NCBI GenBank assembly: GCA_004353515.1
Contig: SMNZ01000005.1
Coordinates: 62,001 to 126,000, forward strand
Direction of reading: 5' to 3'
Length of the DNA: 64,000 nucleotides
Origin: Alteromonadaceae bacterium M269
GTDB taxonomy: Bacteria; Pseudomonadota; Gammaproteobacteria; Enterobacterales; Alteromonadaceae
Part shown: positions 28,066 through 37,150 of the stretch, one piece after another
Layout: the number at the start of each line of letters is the position of its first letter
Numbering within the stretch: the stretch's first letter is position 1
Program-made: the position numbers and the translations under genes
Notes under the pieces: generated by a model
Told to the model about the DNA's origin: nothing
What the model saw: only the letters and a program-made list of their open reading frames with translations
The model's database searches: none

Positions 28066-28896
28066 ATGGCTAAGAAGAAATATACGCTGTCGGAATTGCA
28101 AATCACGAAGCGGCTCAATGAAGGTCGTGGTTCAGGTGCCGGTAGTTCATATACACCATGGCATTATGTTCATGAAGTACCTTCGGCTGGCAGAAGCCAA
28201 CGGGTTTATTCGCACCTTACCAAACGAGTTCACCACCTACTCTCTGATCTGGAATATACCGTTTTCCTAATGCTGGATGCTAATCCAATAACGACTGATA
28301 TTCGTGAGCAGTTTCCACTGCTAAGAGAGGATACACTTGCCATTGCTAGGAATAACGGAATACGCCATCCAAAGGATGGAAGTGTCAATAAGGTAATGTC
28401 CTCTGATTTTCTGGTGTCGACAAAAGACAAAAATCAATCCTTATTTGCCATTCAGGTTAAATACAAAAATGCCTATGAAGATGCACGCACAACCGAAAAA
28501 TTAGAAATAGAGAAACGATACTGGGCATCAAAAAATATCCCTTGGTTCATTGTTACTGAACAAGAGATAAATAAGGTAGTTAAGGAAAACGTCGACTGGT
28601 TGTATGGCGTTAAGGGCTGGCATGATGAATCTGTCGATGTTGGTCTTATTGACACTTTCAATGCCATGCAAATTTATTTTGCAGAGAATCCATCTTCGAG
28701 TGCTATAAGTCTTTGCCAGCGCTTTGATGCTGCCTATCAGTTAGAGCTTGGCCAATCACTATTGGATGTTAGGAGGATGTGTGCGGCCCGTCTTATTGAT
28801 TTTGATTTGTATAAACCGTTTAGAGCTCTAAAGGCAAGTGAAATGCGGTTTGTTGAATCAAACGAAGTATCTGAGGTTATACATGTGGCGAGTTAA
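28066..28896 (+). CDS. tnsA: Tn7-like transposase subunit TnsA (endonuclease)
   Basis: Cuts the 5' ends of the transposon; with TnsB it forms the heteromeric transposase. The 276 residues (Tn7: 273) start at the same position as Tn7 TnsA. The restriction-enzyme-like active site is intact at identical numbers: Glu63 (LSDLEYTVF), Asp114 (MSSDFLV), Gln130 and Lys132 (FAIQVKY). The C-terminal part binds TnsC. The stop overlaps tnsB by 14 bp. No good ribosome site is seen; see the hairpin just upstream. Confidence 0.96.
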   Translation: MAKKKYTLSELQITKRLNEGRGSGAGSSYTPWHYVHEVPSAGRSQRVYSHLTKRVHHLLSDLEYTVFLMLDANPITTDIREQFPLLREDTLAIARNNGIRHPKDGSVNKVMSSDFLVSTKDKNQSLFAIQVKYKNAYEDARTTEKLEIEKRYWASKNIPWFIVTEQEINKVVKENVDWLYGVKGWHDESVDVGLIDTFNAMQIYFAENPSSSAISLCQRFDAAYQLELGQSLLDVRRMCAARLIDFDLYKPFRALKASEMRFVESNEVSEVIHVAS

Positions 28897-30973
28897 CCAA
28901 GTGGTATTGTTTGAGGATAAGACGTACCGCATTTTGTACCTAGACACGGTGGTACTTTTCTGGATGGATATTCATGCTCAAAAAGGCTTTCCAGAAAGCG
29001 TCTCTTTAAGCACTATGCACGATAGAGCAATAGATGGGCTGCTATTAAATGTAGATGACCCTTTTTCTTACTTACAGTCTGAAGTACTACCCAAAGAAAC
29101 TAGGCAAGCACAAGAATTTGATAATAAGTATAAGCTGATAGCGCCAATTATTATTGATGAAGGTATGTTTTATAAGGAAGCTAGAGCCGAGCGTGTAAGT
29201 AAAGTATTGGATGAGTATAAAGTAGGCAAAGCGACAATTTACCGGCTGCTGAGACGCTATTGGCAACGAGGCCAAATCAAAGCTGCTATGTTAAGTGATT
29301 ACAAAAACTCAGGAGGCGCAGGAAAGCGTCGACAATTCACGACACAAAAGCCAGGACCTAGAAGACAATTTGGGAAAGGCGATAGCGTAGCCATTACTGA
29401 AGGTATTCGTAAACTATTCCGTCGTAGTATTGAAAAGCATTTGATGAACGATAAAGGTCGCTCAATTCAATATGCTTATCGCCAATTTTCTAAAGCCTAC
29501 TTATTCCATAATCCTGAGGCAACAGAAGAAAACAAACCAACATTCAGACAGTTTGATTTTTTCTATCAGAGTGAATACACGAAAGCAGAAAAGATAGATA
29601 GCCAAACCTCATCTATTACCTACAACAAAGATGTTCGTCCAATGCATGGTACAGCAACCGAACAAGCGCTTGGCCCAGGTAGTCGTTATGAAATAGATGC
29701 CACCATCGCTGATATCTATCTCGTTAGCGATAGCCATCCTGACGACATCATTGGCCGACCAACAATATATTTTGTCATTGATGTATTTAGTCGCATGGTA
29801 ACGGGATTCTATATTGGGTTCGATAATCCTTCCTACCCAGTTGCTATGAAAGCACTTGTATCGAGTTTTGGCAGCAAAGTGGATATCTGCAAACGTTATG
29901 GGATAACCATTGATGACAGTCAGTGGCCTTGTTTAGGTATACCCGATGTTGTGCTTGCTGATAAAGGCGAACTAATGGGGCACCAGTCAGACTATTTGGT
30001 TAAGAGTCTGTGCGTAAACCTTGAGAACTCTGCTTCAGGGAGAAGTGATGCCAAGGGTATTGTAGAACGTTCTTTTAATACTGTTCAGGCGAAGTTTAAG
30101 CCTTTTTTACCCGGTGTGGTGACTGGTAGCAAGATTAAAAAACATGGAGACAAGGACTATCGCGTAGAGGCAATCATGACAATGCATGATTTCGTTGAAA
30201 TCATCATTTTCTCACTTCTATCGCATAATCAATTTAAGCCTCTGAGGAAGTATGACAGAGCAAGAGATATTCCGGCTTCAGTACCGAGTATCCCATTGCA
30301 CCTATGGAATTGGGGGCTGCAGAACCGGACAGGCAAGTTGCGTTCTGTTGATATCAATATGGCGCAAGTCTTGTTGCTACCAAGGAAACGAGCCACTATT
30401 TCTGAAGACGGGGTTAAACTCTGGGGAGTGTTGTATACAAGCCAAGAAGTACTTAAAGCTGGCTGGCTTCATAGAGACAAAAGTGTAAACAGGCCTCAAG
30501 GGCTTTTCGCTGCATACGATCTAGGTAGTGCCAACCACATCTATCTATTTTCTGATGATAAAAGTAATAACTTCTGGGTTTGTGATATCACATCGCGAAG
30601 CAGAGAGTTTAGGGATATGACGTGGTACGAAGTATGGGAACGACAGGCTGAACACAAGCAAACGCAGGCACAAGCTCAAAATAGTTATGTACCGGTTGAA
30701 CGGGAATTGGATCTGTTAATTGAAGAGAAAGTTAAGAAGGCAAAGAAAATAGCGAAAGCTAGAAAGAATGAAGCATCAAGCGATGCCGAGCGTATTCGAA
30801 AAATAAAGCAGAATAAGCGTAAGGCAAGAGAAGAAGAACGCCGCGATACTGCTATAAAACCTTCTCGTTCCACAAAAGAGTCAGCAGATGTAATACCGAT
30901 AGCTGATAAAGAGGAGAGTTATAAGCTACCCACGTTTATACCTGAGTTATTCGACGATGATGAGGATAAATGA
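28883..30973 (+). CDS. tnsB: Tn7-like transposase subunit TnsB (DDE integrase)
   Basis: Cuts and joins the 3' ends and binds the end repeats. Start chosen at the ATG at 28883 because MWRVNQVVLF aligns with the Tn7 TnsB N-terminus, giving 696 residues (Tn7: 702). The DDE triad is Asp272 (RYEIDATIAD), Asp360 (VLADKGEL) and Glu395 (KGIVERSF), one residue off Tn7 numbering. The N-terminal HTH region has KATIYRLLRRYWQRG. The basic, charged C-terminal tail ends LPTFIPELFDDDEDK, the TnsC-contact peptide. The stop overlaps tnsC (ATGA). Confidence 0.97.
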   Translation: MWRVNQVVLFEDKTYRILYLDTVVLFWMDIHAQKGFPESVSLSTMHDRAIDGLLLNVDDPFSYLQSEVLPKETRQAQEFDNKYKLIAPIIIDEGMFYKEARAERVSKVLDEYKVGKATIYRLLRRYWQRGQIKAAMLSDYKNSGGAGKRRQFTTQKPGPRRQFGKGDSVAITEGIRKLFRRSIEKHLMNDKGRSIQYAYRQFSKAYLFHNPEATEENKPTFRQFDFFYQSEYTKAEKIDSQTSSITYNKDVRPMHGTATEQALGPGSRYEIDATIADIYLVSDSHPDDIIGRPTIYFVIDVFSRMVTGFYIGFDNPSYPVAMKALVSSFGSKVDICKRYGITIDDSQWPCLGIPDVVLADKGELMGHQSDYLVKSLCVNLENSASGRSDAKGIVERSFNTVQAKFKPFLPGVVTGSKIKKHGDKDYRVEAIMTMHDFVEIIIFSLLSHNQFKPLRKYDRARDIPASVPSIPLHLWNWGLQNRTGKLRSVDINMAQVLLLPRKRATISEDGVKLWGVLYTSQEVLKAGWLHRDKSVNRPQGLFAAYDLGSANHIYLFSDDKSNNFWVCDITSRSREFRDMTWYEVWERQAEHKQTQAQAQNSYVPVERELDLLIEEKVKKAKKIAKARKNEASSDAERIRKIKQNKRKAREEERRDTAIKPSRSTKESADVIPIADKEESYKLPTFIPELFDDDEDK

Positions 30974-32625
30974 TGGAACGAAATCAAGATAACCGCGTTA
31001 TTGCAAATTATCACGAATCAACCGTTGATGCTTATCAAGGTAATCCTTTCATCGAGGGGCTCCCTCCCATTACTGGTTTTCTTGACGATACTCGCGTGTT
31101 AAGGCCCAAGGTAAAGTGTACCGCCGAGTCACTACATGAAAATGGTGTGCAAAGAGCTCATAACATAAGCCGAATAATTGATGATTTCTTCCAACCGTTA
31201 AGCCAACATCAGCAATTACATGAGCGTTTATCTCTTATGATCCGAGGTGGTTATGTTGGCCGTAACCCTGACTCTGGTGATTGGGCAAAGCACATTCAAA
31301 ATGGCTACGAGCGCGTTGTTAAAGGTGAACTCAAAGCGTTTAAATTTAGCGATACGGCTTCGACAGCTCAAAGCATGACGCTTATTGGTGGCAGTGGGAA
31401 TGGTAAAACTACAGCAATCAATCAATTGCTCTCGCTTTACCCGCAAGTTATATATCATCCAAAAATGAATTTGGAGCAAGTCGTCTATTTAAAAATTGAC
31501 TGTTCTCACAATGGTTCGCGAAAGGAAATTTGTCAGAACTTCTTCAGGGCGATGGATCGAACTTTGAGGACAACTAATTATGAGAGGCAGTACTCGGGTA
31601 AGCGTCATGGAGAAGTTACTCTACTTGCTATGATGGCACAAGTTGCCAATGCGCATGCTTTGGGTGTGCTTATCATTGATGAAATTCAGCACCTTAGAAC
31701 CTCAGATACCGGTGATTCAGAAAAAGCACTGAACTTCTTTGTAACGCTCGTTAATACCATTGGATTGCCTGTTATTTTGATAGGGACACCTAAAGCGCGA
31801 GGTGTTTTTGAAAAGGATATGCGCTCGGCGCGGCGTTTATCTGGGCTAGGTGCCTTATTCTGGGATCCTATGGATAACGGTGAAGAGTGGCGGAACCTAA
31901 CGGACAAACTCTGGAAGCTACAGTGGTTACAAAAGCGAGATGAAGTACTCGGCGATGAACTCAGAGACGTTTGGTACGATCTAAGCCAAGGTGTTCTTGA
32001 TGTTGTCGTTAAGTTATTTGTGCTGAGTCAACTCAGAGCTATTGCGCTTGGCGTTGAACGTATAACCGAAAAGTTGATGCAGCAGGTCTATTTAGATGAC
32101 TTGAAGCCAATTCACCCCATGTTAGAAGCACTTAGGTCCGGCGATCCTCAAGAGATTGATAAATACGCTGATATTGAGCTCAAAGATACTGATAAGCGAA
32201 TATTGGCTTTTCAGCGCGATATTGCTCAAAAGCTTCAGAAAACACCTGACACGTTGGCTTATGAGCAGCTTCGTACGGGTGAAGAGAAAAGAGTTTATAT
32301 GGCACTTAAGGAAGAGTTCGATTCTAGCTTACTAGCCCCTATGATAGTGCAACTCTTTGATGAGTATCCAACATTGTCATGGGTAGAGCTAATGCCAGTG
32401 GTGCATGAACACCTGATGTCAGCTCAGATGAAAAAGAGCGATCAGAAAACTAACTCAACACGCACGCAAAAAGGGAACATAAAACTTAAAGAGTGGAATA
32501 CGTTGAGTTCAAATGATCTTCGCTTTGTTTTTTCACAGTGCGAGTCCGCTGATGAATTTCATAACAAGCTGATAAAATCAGGTGTTGTGCTTAATATTGA
32601 TAATTGGATGAAAAAGACTGTGTAG
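30970..32625 (+). CDS. tnsC: Tn7-like regulator TnsC (AAA+ ATPase)
   Basis: ATP-dependent adaptor between target selectors (TnsD or TnsE) and the TnsAB transposase; gives target immunity with TnsB. The 551 residues (Tn7: 555) have Walker A at about 140-148 (GGSGNGKTT) and Walker B in VLIIDEIQHL. Starts at ATGATG overlapping the tnsB stop. Confidence 0.96.
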   Translation: MMERNQDNRVIANYHESTVDAYQGNPFIEGLPPITGFLDDTRVLRPKVKCTAESLHENGVQRAHNISRIIDDFFQPLSQHQQLHERLSLMIRGGYVGRNPDSGDWAKHIQNGYERVVKGELKAFKFSDTASTAQSMTLIGGSGNGKTTAINQLLSLYPQVIYHPKMNLEQVVYLKIDCSHNGSRKEICQNFFRAMDRTLRTTNYERQYSGKRHGEVTLLAMMAQVANAHALGVLIIDEIQHLRTSDTGDSEKALNFFVTLVNTIGLPVILIGTPKARGVFEKDMRSARRLSGLGALFWDPMDNGEEWRNLTDKLWKLQWLQKRDEVLGDELRDVWYDLSQGVLDVVVKLFVLSQLRAIALGVERITEKLMQQVYLDDLKPIHPMLEALRSGDPQEIDKYADIELKDTDKRILAFQRDIAQKLQKTPDTLAYEQLRTGEEKRVYMALKEEFDSSLLAPMIVQLFDEYPTLSWVELMPVVHEHLMSAQMKKSDQKTNSTRTQKGNIKLKEWNTLSSNDLRFVFSQCESADEFHNKLIKSGVVLNIDNWMKKTV

Positions 32626-32627
32626 AA

Positions 32628-34157
32628 ATGAACAGCTTTCCTGTTCCCTACCCAGAAGAGCTCATCTACAGCACTGTAGCAAGATCTTCTGTTCGGTATG
32701 CTATTACTAGCCCTAAGGTGCTTTTAGAGCTTGTTTATAATGATAGAAAAGTCGTTGCTACGCTTGATTTACCCAGCCACCTCAGCGCCATTGAATCGCT
32801 CCTTCAGCAAACTAAGGTGTATCCAGTAGAAAGAATCGTATACGAACATACTATGTTCCCTCTGTATGCCCCATTTGTAGATAAAGACGTAAGAAATCAA
32901 GTATTAAAGTATATGTGCTCACGCTCTTATGGACGAGTTCATTTAATGCTGGGAGCAGCTGCATCGATAGTGAAATCTCCGTATTCGTTTCGGTGCTGTT
33001 TCGACTGTATTCTGGAGCAACAGAAGGAAGTTGGAGAGGTTTATTGGTCACGGTTATGGTTTCTACCAGGGTTAACCTGTTGCCCTTTGCATGGACAATT
33101 GACCGATCTAATTATTTCACCCCACACTCATAGGCACGAGTTTCAACCTCTTACCTTAAGTTTATTAAAAAGGGCTGAGTGTTACCCGAGTAAAACGAAC
33201 TTAGTCGCACAAAAAATTGCTAATTCGTCACTTGAATTGTTAGATATACCTCCGAGTCAACTACCTGAGATGTATCAATGGAGTCAGTTCTATAAGAATA
33301 TAGCCCACGATCTTGGTTGTACTCGAGGGAAGCACGTTTGCCACGAAAAGATATATGAAAAAGTGTATCCAGTAATTCCTGCACCGGAGCTAGAGAGGTC
33401 TATTCGTGAGGAAACTGGATGGCTTAGGAGTATCTTTAGGAAGCACCGTAAGTCATTTAGCTATTTACAACATTTGACTGTTTACCATGCGTTATTGCCT
33501 AACGTATCACTGGCTGAAATTGTCAATATCGTGTGCCGGATTAGCTCTCCTAAATCGAGAATCTTAATGCACTTAAATAAGGTTACTCCCGATAGTATTA
33601 TGGTCGATAAACGAACGCGATGGTCTGAGTTAGTATTGGAATATGGTGTCAAAGCTTCAAGGTATACAGAGTTTGGTCAGGCTTTATATGCATGGCTGTA
33701 CAGAAATGATAAAACTTGGCTACTTGAGCACAATGCAAAGCACAGAAAGGTAGATACCAGACGTTTTCCTAAGGTTAATTGGAGTGTGAGAGATGTCTCT
33801 CTTTGTAAAATGTGTTTTCGTAATCTCTACGTATGGGAAAGCGAATTAAACTTACCTCGCTTATCTAAACTGTATCTTTTGATGCACTTGCCAAATTGGC
33901 GTAGCATCAGTAAAAGGCTAGATAAACTCCCTAGACTAAAACACCTTCTCGAAAGTTATCAAGAGACGGTGCCAGAATATCAAGTACGTCGTTTAATAAA
34001 GGCTTATCGCACACTGAAAATGAACGAAGAGAAGGTTGTCAGTTGGCGATTGATGAGGTTATCCGGGTTGTCTAAACATCGAATGTCGCCGTTGGCTCAA
34101 GATATATTACAGTGGATAAATAAAAGGGAGAAGCTGATTAGTGGGCGCACGATTTAA
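32628..34157 (+). CDS. tnsD: Tn7-like target selector TnsD (TniQ family)
   Basis: Sequence-specific DNA-binding protein that directs insertion to attTn7 at glmS. Start set at 32628 because MNSFPVPYPEELIYST aligns with Tn7 TnsD, giving 509 residues (Tn7: 508). The CCCH zinc site is at identical numbers: Cys124, Cys127, Cys152, His155. The conserved WLKS-like block (WLRSIFRKHRKSFSYLQH) is also present. The glmS-linked position of the element agrees with use of this selector. Confidence 0.96.
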   Translation: MNSFPVPYPEELIYSTVARSSVRYAITSPKVLLELVYNDRKVVATLDLPSHLSAIESLLQQTKVYPVERIVYEHTMFPLYAPFVDKDVRNQVLKYMCSRSYGRVHLMLGAAASIVKSPYSFRCCFDCILEQQKEVGEVYWSRLWFLPGLTCCPLHGQLTDLIISPHTHRHEFQPLTLSLLKRAECYPSKTNLVAQKIANSSLELLDIPPSQLPEMYQWSQFYKNIAHDLGCTRGKHVCHEKIYEKVYPVIPAPELERSIREETGWLRSIFRKHRKSFSYLQHLTVYHALLPNVSLAEIVNIVCRISSPKSRILMHLNKVTPDSIMVDKRTRWSELVLEYGVKASRYTEFGQALYAWLYRNDKTWLLEHNAKHRKVDTRRFPKVNWSVRDVSLCKMCFRNLYVWESELNLPRLSKLYLLMHLPNWRSISKRLDKLPRLKHLLESYQETVPEYQVRRLIKAYRTLKMNEEKVVSWRLMRLSGLSKHRMSPLAQDILQWINKREKLISGRTI

Positions 34158-35760
34158 AAATTGTGACAATGATGTACGTGTTGTTCATATAGGCAAGGTA
34201 CTTGTACCTAAGACACACAAACAGTTCAAGCCGCTAGTGCAGATCTGGGGGCAGCCATCGCAAAAGAAAAATGGTTTACATGCAACCATGTTTTCCAACA
34301 TGCCAGCCTTGTATAGAGGAAAAATACTCAACTCTGAGCGTTTGGAAGAATCTTTTACACATAAAGGCACGCTAGAATTTAATCGAAATTATGCACTCAA
34401 ATCCACCCACCTAGATGAATTTCCTAGTCTGTCAACTTATGAGTCATTACGTAAAGCTGAAGGTAAACAACATGCGTTTATGATATCGGTAGGCGAAAAA
34501 CGAGTAATTGTTCCTCAATTAGAGTTGGCTAGAGTCCTTTTTTATTCTAGCTCTTACCTTGCTAGGGCGTCCTTAACCTCATCAATGTTGAGAAATGACT
34601 TCAGGGTATCTGAGCATTTTGATAGAGGTTTTGTCGATATAGAAGTGCTAAGTGTCGCGAATTTCCCAATCTCTGCATATGCCCACTCGGCTACCAGAGC
34701 AATGCTGAGTTGGTTGTTAATTGACAAAAATGCCAGAACTTCATTCGAATCTATTTTTAGGCATTATAAGTTACATCAAGAGAATACGAGTTCTTACACT
34801 ACCTGGGACTTTTCATTTGAGCCTCCTGATATGACAGGTTGGTCAATCAGCTACCAAGGCCGAAGAGATAGTCAAACAAATATTGAATTCGTAGAGAAGA
34901 TTATAGGCCTGCAGATAGATGCAGTCATGCCCGATAAGGTTTACTTTCACAGTGCAAGGTTTACTCACAACGACTCTGTAAAGCCCCCAACATCAAGTGG
35001 TGAAGGCAATACCTATTATGAAGCGCCAGAGGACCATATCATTGATGATGATCTTGATGGGGGAAACGATAACAACATCTTTCAGATTGGAGAGGGCAGC
35101 TTAAAAGTCAAGTTCAAGAAAAGCTTTATCACTGCTAAATCAACTAAACCGAAACGTTCTCAATATGCAGATAGTGAAGATAAACCGAAGGAAGATGCAG
35201 ACGACACTGTAAGTACAGGAGAGCCTGGTGATGATGGGGAAATTCCCAGTGCTGATATAGGTGGTGGTGTTGAAGATGAGACAGATCATTCAATTGAATA
35301 TGCGAATAGGTTTACGGCATTTGATTTGATGATCGAACAGCTCATTTTAAACCATAATTGCAGCAAAATAAGTGAAACAACGCATGAGCTTCCGCAGGTT
35401 GGCCGTTGTAAGTATCACCTCATTGACAACAATACGAGCCGAGTCATTCGGTATGTTCTAATCCAGAAGTACGATCGCTTAAGTTATTTGTTGGAAGTAG
35501 ATTTAACTGGGTTAAAGAAGTGGATTTCAACTAAATGCATCCGTAAAAATTTGACTCAAGACTGGAGCGCTCAATTCAACGAAATAAAGGAAGGGTTGGT
35601 TAAAAAGTCAATTTCATGGCCGACTAACACGATGGATGGTATGTTCGGTGAAGGCAGTCATGTCGGCATAAATCATCCCCACTCGATCAAAGGCGAATCG
35701 ACAGGTATCCCTACAGAATCAATTGCCAATTGGGCTGCTAAGGTTGCCGTTAAGCTTTAG
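34141..35760 (+). CDS. tnsE: Tn7-like target selector TnsE
   Basis: Directs insertion to replicating DNA, chiefly conjugal plasmids, by binding recessed 3' ends and the sliding clamp. 539 residues from a GTG (Tn7: 538), overlapping tnsD by 17 bp, with GGGAG upstream. Conserved blocks are VPQLELARVLFYSSSYLAR, FESIFRHYKLHQE, WDFSFEPPDMTGW and the C-terminal SISWPTN...GVNHP-like region. Region ~290-380 is acidic and low-complexity, as in Tn7. Its presence puts the element with classic Tn7 rather than TnsE-less relatives. Confidence 0.95.
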   Translation: MGARFKNCDNDVRVVHIGKVLVPKTHKQFKPLVQIWGQPSQKKNGLHATMFSNMPALYRGKILNSERLEESFTHKGTLEFNRNYALKSTHLDEFPSLSTYESLRKAEGKQHAFMISVGEKRVIVPQLELARVLFYSSSYLARASLTSSMLRNDFRVSEHFDRGFVDIEVLSVANFPISAYAHSATRAMLSWLLIDKNARTSFESIFRHYKLHQENTSSYTTWDFSFEPPDMTGWSISYQGRRDSQTNIEFVEKIIGLQIDAVMPDKVYFHSARFTHNDSVKPPTSSGEGNTYYEAPEDHIIDDDLDGGNDNNIFQIGEGSLKVKFKKSFITAKSTKPKRSQYADSEDKPKEDADDTVSTGEPGDDGEIPSADIGGGVEDETDHSIEYANRFTAFDLMIEQLILNHNCSKISETTHELPQVGRCKYHLIDNNTSRVIRYVLIQKYDRLSYLLEVDLTGLKKWISTKCIRKNLTQDWSAQFNEIKEGLVKKSISWPTNTMDGMFGEGSHVGINHPHSIKGESTGIPTESIANWAAKVAVKL

Positions 35761-35857
35761 CTGTTGATTAAAAGCTTGATGAGTTGTCAATTTTTTGAAA
35801 AGTAGGTAGATGCAAAAGAGCTACTTAGATTAGCCAAATCATTGTCCATTTTCGAGC

Positions 35858-35863
35858 TATAAT
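35858..35863 (+). promoter_or_regulatory. Possible -10 box of the AbrB-like cassette
   Basis: TATAAT at 35858-35863, 32 bp before the AbrB-like ATG. No good -35 hexamer is seen at the proper distance. Confidence 0.3.
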
Positions 35864-35895
35864 TTTATCAGTACTATCAAAAAAAGAGTGATGTA

Positions 35896-36138
35896 ATGAA
35901 AGCGACTGTCGATTCTGAAGGAAGTATGACTCTTCCCGAAAAAGTGATAAAAGATCTCAATATTGTCGCAGGTGACAGGGTTACTTTTGTGAAGTTAGAC
36001 GAAAATCATTATGGGCTTGCGGCTTCAAATCGTGATGTTAAAACACTTAAGGGTATGTTTAAGTCCTCTAAAGTGGTAACCATCGAAGATATGAATAAAG
36101 CGATCTCTAACGAAATTATGGATACTAGCGTTATATGA
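35896..36138 (+). CDS. AbrB/SpoVT-type antitoxin-like DNA-binding protein
   Basis: An 80-residue protein with the swapped-hairpin AbrB fold (KATVDSEGSMTLPEKVIKDLNI). The C-terminus has the antitoxin-like LKGMFKSSKVVTIEDMNKAI block seen in AbrB-type antitoxins of VapB/MazE kind. These usually precede a PIN or MazF toxin, but here the coupled gene (ATGA overlap) is neither. First cargo gene after tnsE. Confidence 0.82.
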   Translation: MKATVDSEGSMTLPEKVIKDLNIVAGDRVTFVKLDENHYGLAASNRDVKTLKGMFKSSKVVTIEDMNKAISNEIMDTSVI

Positions 36139-36533
36139 AACGAAAACTAACCTTGAGAAATAAAAAGCATTATTCCAAATTGATAACATGGGCTAAAAAA
36201 GAAGATCTAGGCCTACAAAATTTACTCCAAGTATTAAGTGGTGTTCGGGAAATTAAGCAAGCGGAGCGGATCGCTAACCGTTATGGTACAAGGGAGGATT
36301 GGGATGCTGCAGAACTCTCTTCCTCAATGATTTCTGTGCCGATAGTTTCATTCAAAGATGGGCAAATACTGAGTTATGCAGCGTACTTTTCAAAGGATAT
36401 GTTGCCTGATGATAAGAAGGTACTTTATGAGGTTCATTTTAAAAGTGAAAGCTCAGCAGAAGGCATGCTCTCTGATGTTGAGATTGATGAATCAGTTACA
36501 GATGCGGAGTCGAGGGACGGTACCATAAAATAG
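36135..36533 (+). CDS. Unknown protein coupled to the AbrB-like gene
   Basis: I do not recognise this 132-residue protein. It starts inside the stop of the AbrB-like gene. Residues 1-60 are basic and helical (MKRKLTLRNKKHYSKLITWAKK read in parts); residues 60-100 look like beta strands (ISVPIVSFKDGQILSYAAYF); the tail is acidic. None of the PIN-domain acidic residues or MazF features are visible. By position it is the candidate toxin or partner of the AbrB-like protein. Confidence 0.55.
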   Translation: MKRKLTLRNKKHYSKLITWAKKEDLGLQNLLQVLSGVREIKQAERIANRYGTREDWDAAELSSSMISVPIVSFKDGQILSYAAYFSKDMLPDDKKVLYEVHFKSESSAEGMLSDVEIDESVTDAESRDGTIK

Positions 36534-36566
36534 CGACTCTTCTTAACCTGTCTTTTCGGTCAACGA

Positions 36567-37070
36567 CTAGTTTCGTTCTTGATTCCAAAGTGTAACTAGT
36601 GCGTCTCCAACGCTAATATCGATATTGTCACTTTCTTTGATATTCAAAAAATCAATAGATTCTGGCGATAGCTCTAGAAAATGTCGATTCAATTTCGAGG
36701 TAAACACTTGCCCAGGTACTGATTCCATACCTATAGGAAGCTGAGAGTCGCGGCTTTTTTCAAGCTCATCGGAAAAATCATCCACCTCCTCTTGAGAATA
36801 TTGACTGCTTTCAAAGAAACTATCCCATGTTGACTTTTCTTCTGGCATCTTTGTTTTCCAATAAGGGCTCAGGAGGTTTTTAGCGCAATATTGACACAAA
36901 TCTACTTCGAAAGTTGAGCCGTCATCTTGACCACTCCCATAACCACAAGAGCGAGTAATAGTCGTATATTCATGGAACTCAATGTCATTTTCTGATTTGG
37001 CTTCTCTGCCACATTTATCACACTGTATTTTGCTACACTTTTTGACTTCAGCTATTTGGTAAGTTTTCAT
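36567..37070 (-). CDS. Zinc-ribbon hypothetical protein
   Basis: A 167-residue protein of unknown function with two CxxC knuckles, Cys17/Cys20 (QCDKC) and Cys59/Cys62 (LCQYC), that should bind one zinc. The centre is acidic and Ser-rich. The C-terminus (HFLELSPESIDFLNIKESDNI) looks like a small folded unit. GAGGTG precedes the ATG. A palindrome GGTATAATACC at 37085-37095 upstream may be its operator. Confidence 0.6.
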   Translation of the reverse strand: MKTYQIAEVKKCSKIQCDKCGREAKSENDIEFHEYTTITRSCGYGSGQDDGSTFEVDLCQYCAKNLLSPYWKTKMPEEKSTWDSFFESSQYSQEEVDDFSDELEKSRDSQLPIGMESVPGQVFTSKLNRHFLELSPESIDFLNIKESDNIDISVGDALVTLWNQERN

Positions 37071-37084
37071 AATTCACCTCATTT

Positions 37085-37095
37085 GGTATAATACC
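37085..37095. promoter_or_regulatory. Palindrome upstream of the zinc-ribbon gene
   Basis: GGTATAATACC, a perfect palindrome around a central A/T, 15 bp upstream of the minus-strand ATG. It overlaps a -10-like TATTAT read on the minus strand, so it could be an operator. Confidence 0.3.
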
Positions 37096-37150
37096 ACCCC
37101 TCTACTACTACGTAACTCTCGAACTCCTCTTAGTGAATTGATGGATTAAG

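Noticed and set aside
28838-28882. Longer N-terminus for TnsB
   Set aside because: The 15 extra residues are inside tnsA and do not match Tn7 TnsB, while the ATG at 28883 does.
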